A stretch of DNA of 37,039 bases from a virus. The stretch is taken from the IMG/VR virus record IMGVR_UViG_3300050034_000195, positions 1-37,039 of that record. One strand, 5' to 3'. The notes under the pieces were generated by a model that saw only the letters and a list, made by a program, of their open reading frames with translations, ran no database searches and was not told the origin of the DNA. This document shows, in pieces, positions 24,146 through 32,032 of this stretch. Numbering within the stretch: the stretch's first letter is position 1; the number at the start of each line of letters is the position of its first letter. The position numbers were made by a program, and so were the translations under genes.

Positions 24146-24796
24146 CTATTTTTTGCTCATGACCGCCCGATAAAGAGTCTCTATCTCGGAGTCCGGCATG
24201 TCAATCATCGAATCGCGTCCGAACTTTTCCTTCATATATTTGATACGCCATTCCTCAAATCCCCGTTCTTTGCACCGAGCATGAATGGCCGCAATCCGCT
24301 TTCGGCGCCAGTCCGGATTCTTTGTGTGGGCTGAGGGCTGTGAACGATAGATAGCCCCGTTTCTTCTCAGATAAGCAACCGCTGAGTCGTAATCCTTCTG
24401 AAGAATTTCGGCGTAGGAATTGACCTTCATGTGCCGATCAAACTGGCTATACACAGACTGAAGTGTCCTTGGCGTCCGCTTGACGACCGAATCCTTGACA
24501 ACCTCATTCACGAGTCTGCCTATCTCGGCTTTCTGTTGGGCATCGAGCACTCCATCGCCTGTCTTCACTATTACAGGGGGTGGCACAACCTTCTCTACTC
24601 GTGTGCTCTGGTCGATGAAATCTCGGCCCGCTACCTTATGCGCCCCGGCACCACTGACGGAAATCGAGATTTCCGGATTCGGCTTTCGGCGTCTGGCCCG
24701 CTTGGGCTTTTGATTGTCATCTTCGGGCGCAATTCCAGCAGCGTTGAGCATTTCCTTCACCTTTCTTACTAAATGCGGTTTCTCTTCGTTGGACAC
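24146..24796 (-). CDS. ORF6C-like phage regulatory protein
   Basis: 216 residues if started at GTG 24796, which has AAGGAGA eight bases upstream; an ATG at 24814 lacks an SD. Basic linker KRARRRKP, then SGAGAHKVAGRDFIDQ (a beta motif common to this phage family), then LDAQQKAEIGRLVNEVVKD and VYSQFDRHMKVNSYAEILQK with DSAVAYLRRNG, matching the ORF6C-type region. The C-terminal DWRRKRIAAIHARCKERGF...GRDSMIDMPDSEIETLYRAV is a second conserved helical block. Such proteins lie beside repressors in temperate phages and probably modulate regulation. It is co-directional with the repressor 41 bases upstream. Confidence 0.65.
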   Translation of the reverse strand: MSNEEKPHLVRKVKEMLNAAGIAPEDDNQKPKRARRRKPNPEISISVSGAGAHKVAGRDFIDQSTRVEKVVPPPVIVKTGDGVLDAQQKAEIGRLVNEVVKDSVVKRTPRTLQSVYSQFDRHMKVNSYAEILQKDYDSAVAYLRRNGAIYRSQPSAHTKNPDWRRKRIAAIHARCKERGFEEWRIKYMKEKFGRDSMIDMPDSEIETLYRAVMSKK

Positions 24797-24836
24797 TTTC
24801 TGCTCTCCTTGCATTCACAGTTTGGCGTGATGGCAT

Positions 24837-25286
24837 TCAGGCGATCTTCGCGAGACGAGCCGCCATTGAGTTGTCTTTCTGCCCGGTTTCAAGGCAGTAG
24901 TCGTAGAGAATCCCTACCATCTCGGCGTACTTCACGCTCGAACGCGATTGCTTCCGCCGCTTCAATTCCTCATCCAAGGTCTCTATTACGTGGGTCAATA
25001 TGCCCTGATCGATCTTCGTGGTCTCTGTAGTCCGCGATACCAAATCGGCTAGAAGCATGGGGCCGCTCCCTGTGAGCAACCAGTTCACGTTGAGGCCCCT
25101 GCCTGCAAGCGCCTTGAGTACCTTGCTATTTGGTGCACTCTTTCCTGACTCGTTGTCTTGAATCCCGCGCAACGTGCCGCCAACGGCCTCAGCGAGTCCC
25201 TTCTGTGAAAATCTTTCATTTTCTCTAAAGGTGCGCAGTCTCACCCCTATCTCGACAGCAAGAGACGTATTTTCAGTTATTTCCAT
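24837..25286 (-). CDS. XRE-family phage repressor
   Basis: 149 residues from ATG 25286, chosen because GGGAG lies eight bases upstream; the ORF is open to 25316. The HTH_3 domain spans about 10-65 (VRLRTFRENERFSQKGLAEAV ... GIQDNESGKSAPNSKVL). It is followed by LNVNWLLTGSGPML, the signature of CI/Rok-type phage repressors. The C-terminal part is a short helical oligomerisation region with no S24 peptidase motif, so RecA-triggered self-cleavage is not expected. It faces the early operon across the three operator-like sites and should keep the prophage silent. Confidence 0.85.
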   Translation of the reverse strand: MEITENTSLAVEIGVRLRTFRENERFSQKGLAEAVGGTLRGIQDNESGKSAPNSKVLKALAGRGLNVNWLLTGSGPMLLADLVSRTTETTKIDQGILTHVIETLDEELKRRKQSRSSVKYAEMVGILYDYCLETGQKDNSMAARLAKIA

Positions 25287-25329
25287 TGGAAACGCTCCCG
25301 GCATGGCTCTGGTCATGGGCGCAGGTCTA

Positions 25330-25384
25330 ACGCAAAAATGTTCATCTTGTACGTAAAAATGTGTTGAAGTGAACAGTTTTGCGT
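25330..25384. promoter_or_regulatory. Three operator-like 15-bp sites between repressor and early operon
   Basis: Site 1 ACGCAAAAATGTTCA (25330-25344); site 2 ACGTAAAAATGTGTT (25351-25365), same orientation, start offset 21 bases; site 3 TGAACAGTTTTGCGT (25370-25384), inverted, matching site 1 at 14 of 15 positions. Three similar sites in a divergent control region resemble OL/OR of temperate phages. Site 3 lies inside the rightward promoter spacer. They are candidate targets of the XRE repressor or of the HTH-module proteins. Confidence 0.7.
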
Positions 25385-25392
25385 GCTATCGT
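25364..25392 (+). promoter_or_regulatory. Candidate early rightward promoter
   Basis: TTGAAG (25364-25369), 17-base spacer, TATCGT (25387-25392): a sigma70-like pair with optimal spacing. The spacer contains operator site 3, so repressor bound there would block it. Transcription would start near 25399, just upstream of GGAGG (25403-25407) and the TTG start at 25414. A leftward promoter for the repressor must also lie in 25290-25380, but I could not choose one convincingly. Confidence 0.6.
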
Positions 25393-25413
25393 TCTCTGCG
25401 TTGGAGGTTCCAC

Positions 25414-25623
25414 TTGAAACCCCGTTCTCAATCTACCGCGCCGGAGCTGGAACAAGCTGCTTTGTTTTGGGGTATTTATAGTCGCCTTGCCAGAAAACTT
25501 GGCGTGAGTCCCCAAGCCGTTCGCCAAGTTTCCAGAGGAATCAGCTCTTCAAAACGCATATCGGCCGCTATCCGCCAAGAAGTTCGCCGGATCAACCGTA
25601 GCCGAGAGGAACGCGCCGCGTGA
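25414..25623 (+). CDS. Single-module HTH protein, Ner/Cro position
   Basis: 69 residues from TTG 25414, with GGAGG six bases upstream. The longer GTG start (25369) would precede the likely transcription start. One HTH module: ALFWGIYSRLARKLGVSP, QAVRQVSRGISSSKRI, then SAAIRQEVRRINRSR. It is the first gene of the early operon, the place of Mu Ner or lambda Cro, so it probably represses early and/or repressor transcription. The same module recurs three times in the next gene, which overlaps it by GTGA. Confidence 0.7.
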   Translation: MKPRSQSTAPELEQAALFWGIYSRLARKLGVSPQAVRQVSRGISSSKRISAAIRQEVRRINRSREERAA

Positions 25624-26357
25624 GCAAAAATCCTTCCCGCATGGAGCAGCTGGGCAGCCTGCTGACCGCCATGATCGCTGTAGTTATTAGCGGACAATCC
25701 GATCTGCTCATCAAAAACAGTCGATTTATTCTGCCCAACGCAAATCCTCGCGACTTTAAACCGGGCGGCAAATATTTCGGAATCTGCAAAAGCGTTGCCC
25801 GGAAAACAGGAGTGACTAGGGGCCACGTCAATGATGTCGCGTGGGGGCGATCCGGCTCCCCCCGTGTGCGATCCGCATTTCTTAATGAGATTGAGCTAAT
25901 CGATGCTTTGACGCCCACGAAACCTTTGTCCCCCGCCGAGCGGGAACAAATAACCAGTGGTGAAAAATATAAAGGCATCTATCCTCGCCTCGCTGCAACC
26001 TTAGGCGTTTCCAAATCAACGGTGCGCCGCGTGATCTTAGGGCTGAGGACCGACCAGAGGATAGAACGGCAAATCCTTGCTGCCGTCCGGAAAGAAATGG
26101 CTCGGATCGAGGCTGTCCTTGAAGAGACAGAAATTCCTCGCTTGACCCTCAACGAGAGAGCTTTGTTCAGCAAAAGGGGTAGGTACTGGGGAATCTACCA
26201 GGAGATAGCCAAACACCTGAATTGCTGCGGGGATAATGTCCGGCATCATGCGTTGAGCCCTACATCCACGCGCTCTAACGAAATATTGCGGCTTGTTCGA
26301 GCCGAGATGGCCCGCGTAGATGCCGAGCTTGCGGCAAAGAACGGAGGCAAAGCATGA
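25620..26357 (+). CDS. Triple-module HTH regulator
   Basis: 245 residues from GTG 25620. After an N-terminal helical part (1-45) it carries three copies of the module seen in the preceding gene: 48-94 (GGKYFGICKSVARKTGVTRG...), 114-163 (GEKYKGIYPRLAATLGVSKS...RKEMARI) and 186-233 (RGRYWGIYQEIAKHLNCCGD...RAEMARV). The consensus is 'Y-x-G-I-Y-x-x-x-A-x-x-x-G-V-(S/T)', a recognition helix, then 'R-I-x-x-x-I-x-x-E-M-x-R-I'. The third turn is degenerate (NCCGD). It is likely a DNA-binding protein able to contact several sites, possibly the operators or the transposon ends. It overlaps the transposase gene by ATGA. Confidence 0.65.
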   Translation: MSKNPSRMEQLGSLLTAMIAVVISGQSDLLIKNSRFILPNANPRDFKPGGKYFGICKSVARKTGVTRGHVNDVAWGRSGSPRVRSAFLNEIELIDALTPTKPLSPAEREQITSGEKYKGIYPRLAATLGVSKSTVRRVILGLRTDQRIERQILAAVRKEMARIEAVLEETEIPRLTLNERALFSKRGRYWGIYQEIAKHLNCCGDNVRHHALSPTSTRSNEILRLVRAEMARVDAELAAKNGGKA

Positions 26358-28495
26358 GTGCCGCCCAACTGCAACTCACCGCCTTGACGCCCTCCGGATC
26401 GGGGTGGGTCACCGCCGACCAAGCCATGCAAATCACGGGCTGGTCTCGTACATGGTTCTTCGCGCAAGTGCAGACCGGCCGAGTGATCTCCCGAGAAGGC
26501 GACCAGCGCGCAGCTAATGGCCGGCCGACGCGCCTCTATCTGGCAGCATCTCTGCCGACGCGACATGCACTGGAACTCGTCCGCCCCTCGATCCAGGTCC
26601 CCTTACCGCTTTTCGACGAGGCTCCCAAGATTCCCGAACTGCGCGTCGCGCTACCCGATCCGGCTGCCCAGAAGCTTGCCGAGCAGCGGCTTGCGATCAT
26701 CCGACCGATCCTCGAATACGATGCCGACCCCGAGAAGTGGTCCGCGTGCCAGCTGGCAGACGAATCTTTGGTCAGCTCGAAGACCCAGCTTGTCCGGTAC
26801 ATCGCCGAAATCAGCCAGCCCAGAGTCAGCGAGCGCACCATCTGGGGATGGTACCGCGCCGTCACAAACGGCGGCCCCAAAGCCCTGGCCAAAAAACTGC
26901 GCGCCGACAAGGGACAGAGCCGCTGGTTCAGCCTGCATCCCAAAGCACGCATCCTTGCCGCTTATCTTTACCTCGGCGACATTGACCGCAAGGATCTGCT
27001 GCCGAACGAGAAGCCGCATCGGCCCCAGAGCGTTGCTTTCGTCTGCGAGCAGATCCGCGAGCGCGCTGATAGCCTCGGCATTGCCGCAGGCGATTTGCCC
27101 AGCCGCGAGACGGTGCGCTCTTTCCTTTCGCAGGCGATTTCGCCCGCGATGAAGGTTTTGGCGCGCGAAGGAAAGCGTGAATATCACGAGCGCATGTCTC
27201 CTTTCCTGCGGCGCCGCTACGACGACATTTATGCCAACCAGGTCTGGGTGGGCGATCAGATGTGGCACGACGCCGAAGTCGCGAATGACATCTTTGACGA
27301 TGTGCCGCTCGGTACGCCGCTTCGTCTGCGCTTGGATGCGTTCGAGGACTTCCGCAGCCGCAAGATCGTTGGTGCGACCTGGACTCACTTCGGCAGCTCA
27401 CGCTCGATTGCAGCGACCTTGCGCCGCGCCATTCTCCAGTACGGCCCTCCGGAGATGATCTACGTCGATAACGGCAAGGACTACAAAAAGATTGCCAAGG
27501 GAGCACAGAAAGGCTTCCCGGCCGAGGATCGTCGGGTGCAGGATCTCCGGCCCGAAGACGTTGCCCCCATCGAGCAGACAGGATTTCTGGCGCGGATCGG
27601 CGCCGGCGTCGTGCATTGCATTCCCCGCCACCCACAGTCGAAGGGCGTAGAGCGCTGCTTCGGCACCGTGCATCACTTTGACGCGTTCTTCTCGACCTAC
27701 ACTTCCGGATCCACGGCCACGCGGCCCGAGTCCACGGGAGACGCCATGATGGAGCACCGGCGCCTATTCAAGAAAGGCCGCGTCGCCGAGTCGAAGCACC
27801 CACTGGCGAGCACCTTCATTCTTGCCTGCCTGTCTTGGATCGACAAGTACAACGCCACGCCGCATTCAGGCGAAGGCATGGATGGCCGTAGCCCCAACGA
27901 AGTCTTCGCGGCAGAATTTAACCCCAACCAGAAGCCCACGCCGCCGCCTGAGACGCTGGCGCTTCTGATGGTTGAATACGAACGCCGTCAGGTGCGCGAA
28001 TGTGCCGTGACGCTTAACAAGCGCCGCTATACAGCGCAGTCTGAGGATCGTCTGGCCTGGGCAGCGATGCATGAGGCCAATGAGCGCGAGATCCTCGTCG
28101 TCTACGATCCCGCCGATCCGGAATACGCTGCCGCGCTCGATCTGGACGGTCGGTTCATCGCCTGGCTGGAGGCTGAAGTACTTGTCCGCTTTGCGCCGAA
28201 CGATCCTGCCACACAATCTCAGATCGGTAAATCGATGGAGATCCGCCGTGGCCTGGAAAAAGCCACGAAGACCACGCTGCGCTCAATCGCACGCGCTGCG
28301 CGCTCGGGCGGCGCGCAGTCGGCCGAGGAGATGGCCTACAGCAACATCCAGATTCCGGTTACGACCGCTCCTATCATTTCCCAGCGCGGGCAAGGAAGGC
28401 CCAACAACAACGAACCCACCAACGAACTGATACCGGGCCAGGGCGCGGATCGACTGGCAGAACGACTTCGGAGGAATAGTGTCAACTCTCGCTAA
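26354..28495 (+). CDS. A: Mu-type DDE transposase
   Basis: 713 residues. The N-terminal Mu-type winged helix (about 15-75: GWVTADQAMQITGWSRTWFF ... GRPTRLYLAASLP) binds enhancer/end DNA; a second helical DNA-binding part spans about 105-270. The RNase H-like core has D301 (WVGDQMWHD), D372 (IYVDNGKDY) and E433 (HPQSKGVERCFG), a D-D-60-E spacing close to MuA. A Mu-transposase C-terminal beta-barrel follows (about 515-600: LNKRRYTA, VVYDPADPE). The tail is basic, Asn/Gln-rich, for MuB contact. It integrates the phage and replicates it by transposition. GGAGGC precedes the ATG. Confidence 0.96.
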   Translation: MSAAQLQLTALTPSGSGWVTADQAMQITGWSRTWFFAQVQTGRVISREGDQRAANGRPTRLYLAASLPTRHALELVRPSIQVPLPLFDEAPKIPELRVALPDPAAQKLAEQRLAIIRPILEYDADPEKWSACQLADESLVSSKTQLVRYIAEISQPRVSERTIWGWYRAVTNGGPKALAKKLRADKGQSRWFSLHPKARILAAYLYLGDIDRKDLLPNEKPHRPQSVAFVCEQIRERADSLGIAAGDLPSRETVRSFLSQAISPAMKVLAREGKREYHERMSPFLRRRYDDIYANQVWVGDQMWHDAEVANDIFDDVPLGTPLRLRLDAFEDFRSRKIVGATWTHFGSSRSIAATLRRAILQYGPPEMIYVDNGKDYKKIAKGAQKGFPAEDRRVQDLRPEDVAPIEQTGFLARIGAGVVHCIPRHPQSKGVERCFGTVHHFDAFFSTYTSGSTATRPESTGDAMMEHRRLFKKGRVAESKHPLASTFILACLSWIDKYNATPHSGEGMDGRSPNEVFAAEFNPNQKPTPPPETLALLMVEYERRQVRECAVTLNKRRYTAQSEDRLAWAAMHEANEREILVVYDPADPEYAAALDLDGRFIAWLEAEVLVRFAPNDPATQSQIGKSMEIRRGLEKATKTTLRSIARAARSGGAQSAEEMAYSNIQIPVTTAPIISQRGQGRPNNNEPTNELIPGQGADRLAERLRRNSVNSR

Positions 28496-29504
28496 CAAAA
28501 AAGCTCATCTCCAATCGATGGGATTGCCCAGCGATGCGGAGACCATTCGCCGGACGCGGACCTTCGCGCTCCGCGCCGGCCTTACCCTTGCGGAAATGGC
28601 CGACCTGGCCGCGTTGAACCCCAACTCGCTGCGCGTCTTTTTATCGGGATGTTACGACCGGCATCACGCGGCGGACTCGAACACCCTGGTGATCCGCGCT
28701 GCGCTCAAGCAGGTGATGGATCGCTACGAGATTGAGAACCTGCCGCCAACGACTGGGCCGCACTATGACACGGCCGAATACAGCGCCGTCCGCCACTCGA
28801 TGTGGGCCGCGCTGAAGCAGGGCACCGCGTTCCTGGTCGATGGACCTCCGGGAACGCAGAAGACCTACACCTTCCGCCGCGTGGCCGAGGAGATCAACCA
28901 ATCAAAGGAAGGCCGCGCGGTCTACGTCTACTCGCGCGTCGATCACTCGCCACAGGGGTTTCTGGTGGAAGCCTGCACCGAGGCCGGCATTCCCTGCCGC
29001 GGCAATATCGATCAGTTGCTGCGCAAGTTGAGGTATTTTCTGGCCGGCAAGCGGACGCTGCTGATTGTGGATGAGGCTCAGCACCTGGGCCTCAACGGCC
29101 TGGAGGTTCTGCGCCAGCTCCTCGACACGCCGCCTTACTTCGGCGTGGTGCTGGGCGGTAGTCACGATCTCTCCATGCGGCTGCGGGATTGGCGCATGGA
29201 GCAGTGGCGCAGCCGCTTGCGCCGCACCCATCTGCTCAAAGGGCTCAGCGCTGAAGAGGCCGGCCGGATCCTGACCGCCGAAGTGGGCCAGATGCGCCGG
29301 GACGACATGGCTGCCAGCATCCAGGACGCCACGGTCGAGGCCGTGCGCAACCGCAAGACCTTCCGGTACATCAGCGCCCGCAACCTGTTCTTCTCCATCG
29401 AAGACGCCCGCAACGTTATCTCCGCGGCCGCCTGCGCTCCCGTGGCGCCAGCCACCGAGACGACTCCAATCGCCGAGTGGCAAAGAGAAGAGGCAATTGC
29501 ATGA
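28479..29504 (+). CDS. B: MuB-type transposition ATPase
   Basis: 341 residues from GTG 28479, overlapping the transposase end by 17 bases, with GGAGG just upstream. The N-terminal HTH (about 33-58, LTLAEMADLAALNPNSLRVFLSG) is like MuB. The AAA+ domain has Walker A GPPGTQKT (122-129), Walker B LLIVDEAQ (194-201) and a sensor segment VVLGGSHD (223-230). It forms ATP-dependent filaments on target DNA, stimulates the transposase and gives target immunity. The C-terminus is rich in Ala/Pro/Thr. Orthology is by motif and operon position. Confidence 0.94.
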   Translation: MSTLANKKAHLQSMGLPSDAETIRRTRTFALRAGLTLAEMADLAALNPNSLRVFLSGCYDRHHAADSNTLVIRAALKQVMDRYEIENLPPTTGPHYDTAEYSAVRHSMWAALKQGTAFLVDGPPGTQKTYTFRRVAEEINQSKEGRAVYVYSRVDHSPQGFLVEACTEAGIPCRGNIDQLLRKLRYFLAGKRTLLIVDEAQHLGLNGLEVLRQLLDTPPYFGVVLGGSHDLSMRLRDWRMEQWRSRLRRTHLLKGLSAEEAGRILTAEVGQMRRDDMAASIQDATVEAVRNRKTFRYISARNLFFSIEDARNVISAAACAPVAPATETTPIAEWQREEAIA

Positions 29505-29794
29505 CGCACGCCTTTGACAGCACCGGCAAGGTTGTCGCGATCCAGATGGAGGAAGGCGTCGAGACCTTCGTCCGCAAGCACTCGATAGCGCAGCTCAAGA
29601 CTGCCCTGGCTACCTTCGTTCCTACCGAGCAGCAGCTGCGCCGCGCCGCGGCCTGGCTCATCCACGCTTGCGACATCGCCGACACGATTCTGAAAGTAGC
29701 CGTGATTGCAACCGTTGTTTTCCTGGCCATTGAGATCGCCTGGGCCTTTCTGCCCGGCGGCGCGGTCGAGCGGGTTCTGGGAGGTGCGCGGTGA
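29501..29794 (+). CDS. Small membrane protein
   Basis: 97 residues from ATG 29501 (ATGA overlap with the MuB-type gene). The first 50 residues are soluble (VRKHSIAQLKTALATFVPTEQQLRRAAAW). They are followed by one transmembrane segment, about 63-82 (TILKVAVIATVVFLAIEIAW), and a short tail. Early-region membrane proteins in phages may serve exclusion or anti-lysis roles. No family was recognised, and downstream coupling (GTGA) gives no further clue. Confidence 0.6.
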   Translation: MTHAFDSTGKVVAIQMEEGVETFVRKHSIAQLKTALATFVPTEQQLRRAAAWLIHACDIADTILKVAVIATVVFLAIEIAWAFLPGGAVERVLGGAR

Positions 29795-30072
29795 CCTCTC
29801 CACTCTCAAACCGCCTCGTCTGGATCGACGAAGCCGGCGAACCGACGTGCATCACTATCCACGGCGGCATCGCCAAGATCCCGGCCGAGTTCGGCGAGAC
29901 GCTCACCGCAATGTGCGATGACCTGGCGCTGGCGGAGGAATGCGTCGCGCTCTTCGGCGGCGTTCCAATACCTGTTGCCAAAGCCATCCTCCGCCACATG
30001 GATCTGGCGCGCGCCGTCCTCGGATTGATCGTCAACAACGCCGCAACCACGGCAGAAGGGAAGGTGCACTGA
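29791..30072 (+). CDS. Hypothetical early protein
   Basis: 93 residues from GTG 29791, overlapping the previous stop. Reads as a small mixed alpha/beta protein: LVWIDEAGEPTCITIHGGIAKIP (beta hairpins), then helices CDDLALAEECVALFGGVPIP and AKAILRHMDLARAVLGLIV. No recognisable motif or family. It lies in the block of small coupled early genes after transposase and ATPase. Confidence 0.55.
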   Translation: MTSPLSNRLVWIDEAGEPTCITIHGGIAKIPAEFGETLTAMCDDLALAEECVALFGGVPIPVAKAILRHMDLARAVLGLIVNNAATTAEGKVH

Positions 30073-30323
30073 TGATTGGCGAGGCCACAAAGTGTGACAT
30101 CTGCAAGCGCGATAAGCAGGAGACCAACCACTGGCTGGTAGCCATCACCTGTCCCGGCTACGAAGGAATTCTCTTCGTCCCCGTAGAAGCGACCGAGTTC
30201 CGTCTTGAGGGATACACCTATCAAGACATCTGCGGCCAGGGCTGCATGTCCAAACGCCTATCGCGCTGGCTGGACGATCTCAACGCACCCGCTCCAACAA
30301 CCCCAAAAAGTGAGGCAGCATGA
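30072..30323 (+). CDS. Small zinc-finger-like early protein
   Basis: 83 residues from ATG 30072 (TGATG overlap). It carries CDICKRD near the N-terminus (a C-x-x-C pair) and DICGQGCMSKRLSRWLDDL near residue 55-70 (a second C-x-x-x-C pair), with beta strands between. This is a treble-clef-like arrangement that should bind one zinc ion. Function is unknown, perhaps nucleic-acid or protein binding. Confidence 0.6.
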   Translation: MIGEATKCDICKRDKQETNHWLVAITCPGYEGILFVPVEATEFRLEGYTYQDICGQGCMSKRLSRWLDDLNAPAPTTPKSEAA

Positions 30324-30910
30324 CCACCGACAAGAAACCCAAGCCCACACCCACCCAGATCGACAACCTTTGCGAAAAGTTCGACGCGGCCAAGATGGAG
30401 GCCGATCTCGCCGGCCAGCAGCTTTCCACCGCCAAAGGCAAGCTGCTCGAAGTCGTGCAGAATTTTGGCTACACGCCCAGCCACGCCGAGAAGACCACCC
30501 GGCTCGAAGGCACGCTCTACATCGCCGACGCCACGGTGGCTACCACCGTCGCCGTGAATGAGGCTCCGGTGGGCGAGCTGCAGAGCGAGCTTTCACGGCT
30601 GAAGAAGCCGAAGGTATTCGGGCTGCTCTTCGAGCGGAAGGTGAAGCACACGCTCAAGAAAGACGCCGCCAGCACGCTGAAGGTGGAAATCGGCGGCTTT
30701 GACCTGGACACCCAGAAGCGGTTGCTCGGGCTCTTCGCCACATGTTTCTCGGCGGAGTCCAAGGCCCCGGCGCTCAGCGTCGAGCTGGCCACCGCCCTGC
30801 GCCAGAAAGAAGCTGATGCCCTGGTGAAGGCGGAAGCGAAGGCAGCCAAGGCCACAGCCAAAGCCGCGCGCGAAGCCGCCAAGGCCGCGAAGAAAGGCGG
30901 CCGGAAGTGA
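30320..30910 (+). CDS. Early protein with Ala/Lys-rich tail, Gam position
   Basis: 196 residues. The N-terminal helix (QIDNLCEKFDAAKMEADLAG) leads to GKLLEVVQNFGYTPSHAEKTTRLEGTLYIADAT, a beta segment, and a helical core (SELSRLKKPKVFGLLFERKVKHTL). The last ~35 residues are a highly basic Ala/Lys repeat (KAEAKAAKATAKAAREAAKAAKK) of the histone-H1-like kind, suited to non-specific DNA binding. In Mu the DNA-end-binding protein Gam is encoded shortly after B, and this gene sits in a similar place, but no Gam signature is evident. Confidence 0.55.
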   Translation: MTTDKKPKPTPTQIDNLCEKFDAAKMEADLAGQQLSTAKGKLLEVVQNFGYTPSHAEKTTRLEGTLYIADATVATTVAVNEAPVGELQSELSRLKKPKVFGLLFERKVKHTLKKDAASTLKVEIGGFDLDTQKRLLGLFATCFSAESKAPALSVELATALRQKEADALVKAEAKAAKATAKAAREAAKAAKKGGRK

Positions 30911-31245
30911 TCCAAGGCCAGCACAAGTCCTGTTTCGCAGTCGGTTGCGATGCCATCGTCCCACGGCTCCATCTTATGTGCCCCCTGCATTGGAGCCAGG
31001 TCCCGCTCAATCTGCAACTCCAGATTGATCGCACGCTTGCTGCCTGGCAAGCCGGCGGCACCCCGCGCCCCTACATCATCGCCATCCGACAGGCGCGTGT
31101 GGCTGTTGAAACCGGCCAGAAGCGCTCGGAAGCCGTTGCCAACGGTCCCGACTTTGACACCTGGTGGGCGCGGCAGAGCCGTGAGACCAGAGCACGGATT
31201 TACGCGGCAAATCGTTCCATCCGCGTGGAAGGGATTGTGCGATGA
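30907..31245 (+). CDS. Phage Cys-rich protein of the 'LMCPxHW' type
   Basis: 112 residues from GTG 30907 (GTGA overlap). CFAVGCDAIVPRLHLMCPLHWSQVP shows the Cys/His pattern C-x4-C ... C-x2-H of a short phage protein family in which 'L-M-C-P-x-H-W-x-x-V-P' is followed by an amphipathic helix (here LQLQIDRTLAAW). It probably binds zinc. Its members accompany transposable and other temperate phage early genes; the function is not known to me. The C-terminal half is basic. Confidence 0.65.
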   Translation: MIQGQHKSCFAVGCDAIVPRLHLMCPLHWSQVPLNLQLQIDRTLAAWQAGGTPRPYIIAIRQARVAVETGQKRSEAVANGPDFDTWWARQSRETRARIYAANRSIRVEGIVR

Positions 31246-31805
31246 CTCAGGCCGCTTCGCGTAGAACGCGCTGCACGCAATGCCTGTGCTGCGATGCCGT
31301 GATCGTCTTCGAAGGCGAAGCGCTCTGTGCGGCCTGCGACGAAGGTACTCACCCACTGTTGCCTGAATCCCAGGCCAAGGCATCGGAGCCCAAAACCGAG
31401 TCACGGAAGGTGTCTATGAAAAGACTTACCCCGGATGAAATCGCGGCGATTCAAGCTGCGCCCGCCTCTGAATCAACTTCAGCCCTGGCCAGGCGGCTCG
31501 GCTTGAACTTACCCGCTGTGAGTTATCAGCGCCTCGTCTTTCAACGGAAGCAGGGAAAAGCCGTTCACGCGCAGCATGCGGCGCAGCCACGGGCGGAGAT
31601 CCCAGCTTCGCAGCCGACTGAGCCGGAAGGTGCCGATTGGATTCCCGAGCCTGAGCCTGTGCCTCCCCCTGCGCCGCAGACCGCGCGCGTGGTTTTCAGC
31701 CTCCGCCAGGAGCAGCTCGATGCCTGGTGGGGCTCCCTGACCATCGAGGGCAAAGCCTCGCTCTTTGCGGCCAATCTCTCGGCAGAGATCGGAGGCAGGT
31801 TCTAA
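31242..31805 (+). CDS. Zinc-ribbon and HTH-like early protein
   Basis: 187 residues (ATGA overlap). The N-terminus holds CTQCLCCDAV and LCAACDEG, a likely zinc knuckle. A segment near 60-95 (LTPDEIAAIQAAPASESTSALARRLGLNLPAVSYQRLVF) reads as a helix-turn-helix. A Pro/Glu-rich linker then leads to a conserved-looking C-terminal part, LRQEQLDAWWGSLTIEGKAS. The combination suggests DNA binding. An internal ATG (MKRLTPDEI) could also serve as a start for an HTH-only form. Confidence 0.55.
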   Translation: MTQAASRRTRCTQCLCCDAVIVFEGEALCAACDEGTHPLLPESQAKASEPKTESRKVSMKRLTPDEIAAIQAAPASESTSALARRLGLNLPAVSYQRLVFQRKQGKAVHAQHAAQPRAEIPASQPTEPEGADWIPEPEPVPPPAPQTARVVFSLRQEQLDAWWGSLTIEGKASLFAANLSAEIGGRF

Positions 31806-32032
31806 TGAGCCAAAACTCTGCCCTCATATCCGCGCGCAACAGCGTATTACGCAAGCTCTTTGTTTTGGCGGATGCCTGGCGCGATAGCGGCGGCGACTGG
31901 GAAAACCCGCAGGCCGTTCTCGCCCTGGCTGACTCGCTCGACGCGCGGATCCGCGCGCTCGTCACCGGCGTCGACCTGCTGCGCCACGAGGCGCTGCGCG
32001 CAATCGAAGCGCGGAAAGGAGCGGCGGCATGA
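31805..32032 (+). CDS. Small helical early protein
   Basis: 75 residues, ATG 31805 overlapping the previous TAA. All-helical pattern (LISARNSVLRKLFVLADAW, QAVLALADSLDARIRALV, LLRHEALRAIEARKG). No motif or family recognised. It is coupled to the next gene by an ATGA overlap. Confidence 0.5.
   Translation: MSQNSALISARNSVLRKLFVLADAWRDSGGDWENPQAVLALADSLDARIRALVTGVDLLRHEALRAIEARKGAAA

Noticed and set aside
25369-25413. Longer GTG start for the first early gene
   Set aside because: It would begin inside operator site 3 and upstream of the likely transcription start; the TTG at 25414 has a clear GGAGG.
30320-30910. Assignment as Mu Gam host-nuclease inhibitor
   Set aside because: Position is similar, but the sequence shows no Gam-like segments; kept as hypothetical.
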